The position numbers and the translations under genes are program-made. This document shows positions 1 through 6,282 of a stretch of 20,941 nt of DNA, one piece after another. The notes under the pieces were generated by a model. It worked only from the letters and a program-made list of their open reading frames with translations. It searched no databases and had not been told where the DNA came from. Source of the DNA: Saprospiraceae bacterium (GTDB lineage: Bacteria; Bacteroidota; Bacteroidia; Bacteroidales; JAIPBB01). Numbering within the stretch: the first letter of the stretch is position 1; each line of letters begins with the position of its first letter. Where the stretch lies: NCBI GenBank assembly GCA_021739805.1, contig JAIPBB010000044.1, positions 1 to 20,941 on the forward strand, in the 5' to 3' direction.

Positions 1-144
1 GTGGATAATCCTATCTAAGATACTGAATATCAGATTATTAAAAACATTTTTCTGTATAAGTTATCACCAAAGTTATTAACATATATTGTTGATTATTAAT
101 TATTTATATAGCTTTTTAGCTTTTTTGTCATGTACTAAGCATTT
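1..144. other. AT-rich leader with DnaA-box-like sites
   Basis: No gene is visible here. The stretch is very AT-rich and has several near matches to the DnaA box TTATCCACA: GTGGATAA at 1-8 (reverse orientation, cut by the window edge), TTATCACCA at 61-69, TTATTAACA at 73-81, and TGTTGATTA at 87-95 in reverse orientation. The internal sites each differ from the consensus at two positions. This could be the edge of a replication origin, or only AT-rich promoter DNA for the downstream gene. No dnaA gene is in the window. Confidence 0.3.
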
Positions 145-1410
145 ATGATTAAATATTTAATTTCATTTCTTTTTGTTTTTTCGTTTGTTCATGGAATAAG
201 CCAAAATATTATCACTTTAAAATCTGAAAATGCTGATTGCTTTAATGCGATTTTAATTAAAGACAGTGTTTTTGAAACTACAAATTCTCCTTTAGGTTTT
301 GGGTCTAAAATGGAAATTCAAGGCAGCAAAACAAGTTTATACAAATTTGAAAAAGAACATAATACAGTTTGGTATAAAATCATTCCTGAAACCAGTTGTA
401 AACTTAGCTTAGATATAATTCCACAAAGCCTTGATGATGATTATGACTTTATCTTATATAAATCTTCAGGAGGTGATTTTTGCAACCAACTTCTTAATAA
501 AGAAATTAAACCTTTAAGGACAAATATCTCAAGAAACGACAAGCAAATCGATAGCAAAACAGGGCTTTCAGATAATGGAAAATCAGCTTTTGTAAAATCG
601 GGTCCGGGAAATTCTTATAGTCTTCCGCTTGATGTTGTTGCCGGAGAAATCTATTATTTGATTCTAGATAATGTTTATGAAAACGGTCAAAGTCATACAA
701 TTCATCTTCATTATTCTAACTGCAAACAGGATAAAATTTCTTATGAACTTGAGGAACTGACAACCGATGAGAATAACATAAAAATCAATATTAATGTTAT
801 TGACAAAAAAACAAAGGAACTATTGAATGCAGATATTGAAGTAAAAGGACTTTATTCAAAGGAAGAAGATGAAGCAATATTTTTGAGTAAAAATAAAAGC
901 AGTTGTTTTTTTTCTTCTCCAAAAAATGAAAAATTTGAATTAACGGTAAAAGCTCCCGGGTATTTCAATCAATCTCAACGATTTAATTCCAGAACGGATG
1001 AAGAAATCATTAATTTTAATATTGAACTTGAAAAAATTGAAGCAGGAGGAAAATTAATTATTAATGAATTGTATTTCCATGGTGCAAGTGCCGAATTTCT
1101 TTCAGAATCCTACCCCGCTCTTCGAAATCTTTTTTTAATAATGAAAGATAATCCAAGTCTTAAAATTGAAATTCAGGGTCATGTAAATCATCCATATAAT
1201 GCTGTTGCTCCTCGCTCAGAAGAATATTTGCAGAGATTATCTGAAAGTCGTGCTGAAGCAGTTTACAAATATTTGGAAACAAGAGGAATTGAACCATCAC
1301 GAATGAAACATAAAGGATTTAGCAATAAACAAATGATATATCCATATGCTATTTCAGAAGAAGAGCAAAAACAAAATCGTAGAGTAGAAATTATCGTATT
1401 AGAAATTTAA
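145..1410 (+). CDS. OmpA-family outer-membrane protein
   Basis: 421 residues. The N-terminus is a hydrophobic signal peptide (about residues 1-20, cleavage near HGISQN). Residues 25-195 form a beta-rich region of the kind often found ahead of OmpA domains in Bacteroidota. Residues 205-300 look like a carboxypeptidase-regulatory or PEGA-like beta domain. Residues 303-421 are an OmpA C-terminal peptidoglycan-binding domain (LKIEIQGH, LSESRAEAV, NRRVEI). The likely role is to tether the outer membrane to the cell wall. Of the residues that usually hold diaminopimelate, the Arg is kept (R369) but the Asp of the usual GHTD motif is Asn (N348), and an insertion lies between them, so peptidoglycan binding may be altered. 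Only a 3-base gap separates it from the TerB-like gene, so the two are probably cotranscribed. Confidence 0.85.
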   Translation: MIKYLISFLFVFSFVHGISQNIITLKSENADCFNAILIKDSVFETTNSPLGFGSKMEIQGSKTSLYKFEKEHNTVWYKIIPETSCKLSLDIIPQSLDDDYDFILYKSSGGDFCNQLLNKEIKPLRTNISRNDKQIDSKTGLSDNGKSAFVKSGPGNSYSLPLDVVAGEIYYLILDNVYENGQSHTIHLHYSNCKQDKISYELEELTTDENNIKININVIDKKTKELLNADIEVKGLYSKEEDEAIFLSKNKSSCFFSSPKNEKFELTVKAPGYFNQSQRFNSRTDEEIINFNIELEKIEAGGKLIINELYFHGASAEFLSESYPALRNLFLIMKDNPSLKIEIQGHVNHPYNAVAPRSEEYLQRLSESRAEAVYKYLETRGIEPSRMKHKGFSNKQMIYPYAISEEEQKQNRRVEIIVLEI

Positions 1411-1413
1411 TAG

Positions 1414-1836
1414 ATGGAAAAGAATTCAGTTTTGTCTGTAGAACAGAAAAAATCCTATATCAAAATGTTGATGGAGGTTTCAAAGGTTGATGGTGAAATC
1501 CATGTGAATGAAGAAAGATTCATTAATGATATTGCTCGTCAAATTGGTCTCAGCTTTGAAGATGTTATTGATATTAATCTCTACCCCGAAAAAATCAAAA
1601 CTCAATTACCAAGTAATGAAAAAGAAAGAATGACAATACTTTATCATTTGCTTTTTATGATGCGTTTTGATGGGATAGTCAAAGAAAATGAAATTGAAAT
1701 TGTAAAAAAACTGGGGTTCAAACTTGGTATAAATCCATTTCTTACTGATGAACTGATTGAAATAATGATAAGGTTTGCGATTCAGGATATTCCTGAAAAT
1801 ATTATGTTGGAAACGCTTGTTAAGTACATGAACTAG
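1414..1836 (+). CDS. TerB-like helical protein
   Basis: 140 residues, all-helical, with no signal peptide. It has the two acidic repeats of the TerB/DjlA-N fold: KVDGEIHVNEERF near residues 24-36 and RFDGIVKENEIEIV near residues 89-102. In this family the conserved DGE/DG acidic residues can bind metal, and members are often cytoplasmic helpers of membrane-associated systems. The name recalls tellurite resistance, but no other ter gene is present, so that function is not supported. It starts three bases after the OmpA-family stop codon, which suggests translational coupling and a shared envelope role. The exact function is unknown. Confidence 0.75.
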   Translation: MEKNSVLSVEQKKSYIKMLMEVSKVDGEIHVNEERFINDIARQIGLSFEDVIDINLYPEKIKTQLPSNEKERMTILYHLLFMMRFDGIVKENEIEIVKKLGFKLGINPFLTDELIEIMIRFAIQDIPENIMLETLVKYMN

Positions 1837-1883
1837 AAAGATTTATTTGTTTAAAGATAAAGAGAAATAATAAATAGATTTAA

Positions 1884-1957
1884 GAACAAGAAATATCGAT
1901 TAACGATTTGAGAAGTAAATCCTAAATCTAAAATCGTTAATCCTTGTTCGATATTCA
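1884..1957. repeat. Nested inverted repeat
   Basis: GATTAACGATTT (1898-1909) pairs perfectly with AAATCGTTAATC (1931-1942). Outside it, GAACAAG (1884-1890) pairs with CTTGTTC (1943-1949), giving a 19-bp stem with a 7-base bulge. A second pairing is possible between AATATCGA (1892-1899) and TCGATATT (1948-1955). No T-run follows, so it is not a classical terminator. The end contains TTCGATATTCA, which also occurs twice near 16604-16628. Confidence 0.65.
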
Positions 1958-2029
1958 AATAATTTTATAATTTATTCTTTTCTAATTACGAATATTAAAC
2001 TTAAAGCTTAAAACTATTTAAATCTATCA

Positions 2030-3193
2030 ATGCGAACATTTTTTAAAATCCTCCTTACTCTCTCAATTATTTTATTAATTGCATTATTGATTGCATTTAA
2101 CAAAATCGGGCTGATAAAATTTTCTGTTTTAGTGAGCGAAGTGTTTTCAAATCCTGAAACTGAAATTTATAAAAAAGATGGATATTCTGTTGAAATTTGG
2201 TCACAAATAAACGAAAATCAAGCATCACCTTCCAGCAAAACTGTTGATTTTACTGACTCAGTAACTTTATTTGCTGTTATCAATAAAGACGGAAAGCTTT
2301 ATTCTGATTGCAAAACGGCAAACGAAAGTGGCTTGACTTTCCCAATTGAAAAGCTTAATAAAAAAGTCCGGTTTAAATGGTTTAAGCTTGAAGCAAAATA
2401 TAAATTCTATTACACCAAAGCAGGTTTTAATCAAACATTTCCCCAAAAAAGCAAAACCCGGAAAATTGCCCGTTACTTTTTTGAAGAGCTGGATTTGGAT
2501 AAATTAACTTATCGTGAAAAGGGATTTTCATCTAATTCATCATTCACTGAAATTGATCAAAAATCAACCACCAACAATGCCATAAAATGGAAAGGGAAAT
2601 ATGTCGGAACTATTAGGTACAAAGTAGTTGCAGACATTGAAGGAATGAAAATTTCCAGTCTCGGAAGGCAACATTTGAACTCCGGCGATTTGAGCAAAAT
2701 GAATCTTGTTCATAGAATTTCAGTGAAAGCCAATTCGGGTTTTCCTGAACTTGATATGGGTTTTGCGATGGGAAATTTACCTTATTATTATGGAAGCTTT
2801 ACTCCGGCTCAGGCATTTTATGGTTCTGATTGTGCAAAATTTGCCTGTCTGGCTCACAAAATGACGAATAATCCACAAGCAGGCTATGTAACAACTTTTG
2901 TATTAGTAAATCGTCCAAACAAAGCAATTATCAATGGAAAAGACAAAGCCGGCATCTATCTTTATGATGGAGAACCAATCAAATTTGAACAGGAAGTGAG
3001 AACAGGCGATATTATTGTCATAAGCCCAAAGCCATTTCATCATGCCGGAATAATTGGTGAAGACATAAATAAAAATGGATTTCTTGACGAAGATGATATG
3101 GTTCTTCACACTTCAATGAGAGCACCGGTTTACGTTAAAATGAAACAATCAGTATTTGGGAAACCGAATAAGAATTTGAAGATTTTGAAGTAA
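2030..3193 (+). CDS. Membrane-anchored protein, possible NlpC/P60-like hydrolase
   Basis: 387 residues. An N-terminal hydrophobic helix (about residues 5-25) would anchor it in the inner membrane or act as an uncleaved signal; the rest is probably periplasmic. I do not recognise a named family. The C-terminal third resembles a papain-like Cys/His hydrolase: a Cys at the start of a helix (GSDCAKFAC, C268), then GDIIVISP and paired histidines (H337, H338), with a further His at H360 (VLHTS). This order of Cys, GD-strand and His recalls NlpC/P60 or CHAP cell-wall peptidases. Between the two His regions lies DINKNGFLDEDD (345-356), which fits an EF-hand/dockerin-type calcium loop. The first 250 residues show no recognised domain. 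The gene is preceded by an inverted repeat and converges on pheT. Hydrolase activity is an inference from motif spacing only. Confidence 0.55.
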   Translation: MRTFFKILLTLSIILLIALLIAFNKIGLIKFSVLVSEVFSNPETEIYKKDGYSVEIWSQINENQASPSSKTVDFTDSVTLFAVINKDGKLYSDCKTANESGLTFPIEKLNKKVRFKWFKLEAKYKFYYTKAGFNQTFPQKSKTRKIARYFFEELDLDKLTYREKGFSSNSSFTEIDQKSTTNNAIKWKGKYVGTIRYKVVADIEGMKISSLGRQHLNSGDLSKMNLVHRISVKANSGFPELDMGFAMGNLPYYYGSFTPAQAFYGSDCAKFACLAHKMTNNPQAGYVTTFVLVNRPNKAIINGKDKAGIYLYDGEPIKFEQEVRTGDIIVISPKPFHHAGIIGEDINKNGFLDEDDMVLHTSMRAPVYVKMKQSVFGKPNKNLKILK

Positions 3194-3246
3194 AAAAGTC
3201 CAAAGTCAGAAGACGGAAGACCGAAGTTGGAAGTTGGTTCTATAAC

Positions 3247-3340
3247 AACTGAATGACGTGAAGCAAATGACAACTTAATGACAGCGAAGCGAATGACTAC
3301 TGAATGACAACGAAGCAAATGACCACAGAATGAAGTGAAT
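3247..3340. repeat. Degenerate tandem repeat, 25-26-base unit
   Basis: About three and a half copies of a unit like aactgaatgac-(aa/gt)-GAAGC(A/G)AATGAC lie at 3247-3271, 3272-3297, 3298-3323 and, decayed, from 3324. Just upstream (3197-3237) is a shorter degenerate run of GTCnnAAG/GACnGAAG-like heptamers. The array fills the gap between two convergent genes and ends at the pheT stop codon. Such degenerate intergenic arrays are common in Bacteroidota genomes. Confidence 0.7.
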
Positions 3341-3344
3341 TGGC

Positions 3345-5801
3345 TTACCTCAGTTTCGCCCCCAACTTTTCTTCAAAAACTTTAATCAGTTTCGACATGA
3401 TTTTATCAATCAAATTGTCGGTCAGGGTTTTTTCATCATCCTGAAGAATAAAGCTAACTGCATAGGATTTTTTGCCTTTTTCGATTTTATCACCTTCGTA
3501 AACATCGAAAAGAGACACTTTCTTTAAAAATTTACTTTCATATTGAAATGCAAGTTTTTCAATTTCTTCAAACTGAATTGAATTATCAAGCACCATTGCT
3601 AAATCTCTGCGAACCTCAGGAAATTTTGGCAATGCACTAAACTGTATTTTATTAAATTTCAGCATTTCCATCAATAAATCCCAGTTGAAATCAGCATAAA
3701 AAACATCCTGCTCAATATCAAATTCTTTTAAAACTGATTTACATAAAATTCCAAATTCAACTAAAGTGTTTTTCTTTTGCTTATATACTAATGCGTTACC
3801 GAAAATTTCATTTGAAAAAATTTCTGATTTTAGTTTAGAGATATTTATTCCCAAACGACTTAAAATCAAATGAACCTGGGTTTTTAAATCAAAGAAATCA
3901 GTTTTTACATCTTCTTTATTCCAAAGTTTTTGTTCTTTTTTACCTGTGATGAAAAGTGCTAAACTCTTAGTTTCATTATATTTTGAAGTTACTACAGACT
4001 CTTCTGAATTAATCAGTTTATAGGTTTTTCCAAATTCATAAAACTTTAAATCAGCAGTTTTATGATTTATATTTCGAATAATAGTTTCCAATCCACCAAA
4101 TAAAAGAGTTTGACGTAAAACATTTAAATCACGGCTTAAAGGATTGAGTATTTTCACGCTTTGCTTAGCATCAAAATAGCTGTTTTCTTCAAAATATTCA
4201 GCTTTAGTTTGTGAGTTATTCATAGCTTCTGAAAAACCATTGGCACTCAACAAATCGGCAATATTATTTTGAAGTTTCTCTTTGTCAGGCTTTTCAACAT
4301 AAGATAATGAAGATTTAATACTGTCAGTAAATTCAATATTATTATAACCATAAATTCTGAGAATCTCTTCAATAACATCGGCTTCGCGAGTTACGTCAAC
4401 TTTGAAAGTCGGAATTAAAAGTTTTAAATCATCAGCATTTTCATCAATTATCTCAATTTCCAAATCTTTCAAAATGCTTTTGATTTTTTCTCTATCAATA
4501 ACTTTCCCAATAAGTCGGTCAATATTTTTATAATTTACATCAACAGTCCATTTTTCTATTGGTTTTGGATAAACATCCACAATTTCGGAACTTATTTTGC
4601 CACCGGCAATTTCTTTAATTAAGATTGCAGCTCTTTTTAATGCCCAAATCGTAATATTCGGGTCGGCTCCCCTTTCAAACCTGAAAGAAGCATCAGTTTT
4701 TAATCCATGATATTTTGAAGTTTTTCGGGCATGTTTTGGGTCAAAATAAGCACTTTCGATAAATAGATTTTTTGTTTTCTCTGTCACACCTGAGCCAATT
4801 CCACCAAAAACACCGGCAATGCACATTCCTTCTTCAGCATTGCAAATCATCAAATCATTTGCAGTGAGTTTTCTTTCAACTTCGTCTAAGGTTTTAAATT
4901 TTGTGTCTTCAGCAAGCTTTTTTATAATAACCTTATCTCCAACAATTTTATCTGCATCAAAAGCATGAAGCGGTTGCCCAACTTCCATTAAAATAAAATT
5001 TGTGATATCAACAATATTATTTATCGGACGCAAGCCAACAGCTTTTAATCTATTCTTAAGCCAATCAGGAGATTCTTTAACTTCAATTCCTGAAATAGTA
5101 ATCCCGGAGTATCTTGGGCAAGCTATTTCGTCTTCTATTATTATATCTATATTTCGATTTTTATTATCAACCTTAAATTCTTCAACCGAAGGAATTTTCA
5201 AACTGACATTCTTTTCAGGGTAAATATGATTAATTAAAGCAACTATATCTCTTGCTGAGCCAATATGCGAAGTTGCATCAGCACGGTTGGGAGTAAGACC
5301 GATTTCATAAATCCAGTCTTCTTCAATATTAAAATAATTCTTGGCAAGAGTCCCGACTTCAACCTTTTCATCCAAAACCATAATTCCATCATGGGAAGAT
5401 CCAAGTCCGAGTTCGTCTTCAGCACAAATCATCCCTTCTGAAGGTTCACCTCTTAAATTCGCTTTCTTAATTTTAAATGGCTCACCAGTAAAAAACAATT
5501 CTGTCCCGACAGTGGCAACTAAAACTTTTTGACCTTTTGCAACATTTGGAGCACCACAAACAATTGGCAAACTCCTGTCAGAACCAATATTAACTGTTGT
5601 AACAGTTAATTTATCAGCATTTGGGTGTTTTTCACAACTTAAAACTTCACCCACTACAATACCTTCCAAACCACCTTCAACTGATTGGAATTTCTCAAAA
5701 CTTTCTACTTCAAGTCCACAATCAGTTAATAATTCGCTGAGTTTTTCAGGTTCTATATCAATGTCAACATATTGTTTGAGCCAATTATAGGATAGTTTCA
5801 T
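3345..5801 (-). CDS. pheT: Phenylalanine-tRNA ligase beta subunit
   Basis: 818 residues, full length for the bacterial family. It is the large subunit of the (alpha-beta)2 enzyme that charges tRNA-Phe in the cytoplasm. The start MKLSYNWLKQYVDI is typical. Domains in order: N-terminal region with the EMAP/OB-type tRNA-binding domain (about 40-150; GLEGIVVGEVLSCEKHPNADKL), B3/B4 editing domain (about 210-385; SFRFERGADP at its end), B5 domain (about 405-475), a synthetase-like core (about 490-690), and a C-terminal ferredoxin-fold anticodon-binding domain (about 725-818; FPEVRRDLAMVLD). The partner pheS is not in the window, so the two subunits are encoded apart, as is common in Bacteroidota. 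It lies 31 bases downstream of the toxin remnant on the same strand. Confidence 0.97.
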   Translation of the reverse strand: MKLSYNWLKQYVDIDIEPEKLSELLTDCGLEVESFEKFQSVEGGLEGIVVGEVLSCEKHPNADKLTVTTVNIGSDRSLPIVCGAPNVAKGQKVLVATVGTELFFTGEPFKIKKANLRGEPSEGMICAEDELGLGSSHDGIMVLDEKVEVGTLAKNYFNIEEDWIYEIGLTPNRADATSHIGSARDIVALINHIYPEKNVSLKIPSVEEFKVDNKNRNIDIIIEDEIACPRYSGITISGIEVKESPDWLKNRLKAVGLRPINNIVDITNFILMEVGQPLHAFDADKIVGDKVIIKKLAEDTKFKTLDEVERKLTANDLMICNAEEGMCIAGVFGGIGSGVTEKTKNLFIESAYFDPKHARKTSKYHGLKTDASFRFERGADPNITIWALKRAAILIKEIAGGKISSEIVDVYPKPIEKWTVDVNYKNIDRLIGKVIDREKIKSILKDLEIEIIDENADDLKLLIPTFKVDVTREADVIEEILRIYGYNNIEFTDSIKSSLSYVEKPDKEKLQNNIADLLSANGFSEAMNNSQTKAEYFEENSYFDAKQSVKILNPLSRDLNVLRQTLLFGGLETIIRNINHKTADLKFYEFGKTYKLINSEESVVTSKYNETKSLALFITGKKEQKLWNKEDVKTDFFDLKTQVHLILSRLGINISKLKSEIFSNEIFGNALVYKQKKNTLVEFGILCKSVLKEFDIEQDVFYADFNWDLLMEMLKFNKIQFSALPKFPEVRRDLAMVLDNSIQFEEIEKLAFQYESKFLKKVSLFDVYEGDKIEKGKKSYAVSFILQDDEKTLTDNLIDKIMSKLIKVFEEKLGAKLR

Positions 5802-5832
5802 GTGCTTGGATTGGAATTAATTTATTATGATT

Positions 5833-5955
5833 TTAAAAAAATATTGAATTTGATGTTGTAGAAATATTTATATACACTTTTCTTAGTAAGTCGAATTCTC
5901 CAATTTTTTGAAATAGAATTAAACTACTTGTATCGGAAATTACAATTTTAAGCAT
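5833..5955 (-). pseudogene. Truncated PIN-domain toxin remnant
   Basis: The minus strand encodes a 40-codon frame starting at 5955, inside the last codons of the antitoxin-like gene (ATG within AATGCTTAA). The translation begins MLKIVISDTSSLILFQKIGE and continues FDLLRKVY before running into unrelated residues and a TAA at 5833. IVISDTSSLI with KIGEFDLL matches the N-terminus of DUF3368-type PIN-domain ribonucleases, including the first catalytic Asp (D8). A complete member has roughly 150 residues, so about the last three quarters are gone. The overlap with the upstream UPF0175 gene is the standard arrangement of this toxin-antitoxin pair. The loss is most simply a deletion between this gene and pheT. 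Recognition is by eye. Confidence 0.7.
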
Positions 5956-6175
5956 TTGCGATATCTGATTTTAGGTCAGACAATGAATTGCTGAAAACAG
6001 AAACTCCATATCTGCCCAACAATTCGATAAAAGTTCGTTTCGATAAACCGGCAAGTTTTGCAGCTTGTCCTGCAGACAATTTTCCGTCTTCGTATAGTTT
6101 TGATGCAATTATCATTAAGAAATCATATTCTTTCAAATCAACTTCATCAGGTATTTGCAAGTTTATTGTTCTCAT
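5948..6175 (-). CDS. UPF0175-family antitoxin-like protein
   Basis: 75 residues from the ATG at 6175 (MRTINLQIPDEVDL). A longer frame opens at 6205, but a good TAnnTTTG promoter element lies inside it (6195-6202), so the internal start is preferred. The C-terminal half has the UPF0175 signature: LYEDGKLSAGQAAKLAGLS followed by KRTFIELLGRYGVSVF, a small helix-turn-helix-like region. Members usually act as the antitoxin of a DUF3368 PIN-domain toxin and probably bind DNA to regulate their own operon. Here the toxin partner is only a 40-codon remnant overlapping the 3' end, so this is likely an orphan antitoxin, possibly kept by chance, as an anti-addiction factor or as a regulator. Confidence 0.8.
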   Translation of the reverse strand: MRTINLQIPDEVDLKEYDFLMIIASKLYEDGKLSAGQAAKLAGLSKRTFIELLGRYGVSVFSNSLSDLKSDIANA

Positions 6176-6194
6176 TATTATTTCTTTTAAAAAA

Positions 6195-6202
6195 CAAAGA
6201 TA
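6195..6202 (-). promoter_or_regulatory. Bacteroidota -7 element for the UPF0175 gene
   Basis: The minus strand reads TATCTTTG, an exact TAnnTTTG match, ending 20 bases before the ATG at 6175. No clear -33 TTG was found at the usual distance. Its position decides the start codon of the antitoxin-like gene. Confidence 0.5.
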
Positions 6203-6282
6203 CAAAAAAAAATAGTTGATGTGTTTTAGTCTATTCTGAACTTATTACTATTTTTATCATTACCCATATTATAGGAATAACT

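Noticed and set aside
1414..1836. Tellurite-resistance function
   Set aside because: Only the TerB-like fold is present; no terC, terD, terZ or related genes are nearby.
3247..3340. CRISPR array
   Set aside because: Units are contiguous and diverged with no spacers of uniform length, and no cas genes are present.
5002..5532. Plus-strand open frames of 60-75 codons inside pheT
   Set aside because: They are antisense shadows of conserved pheT codons with no family resemblance.
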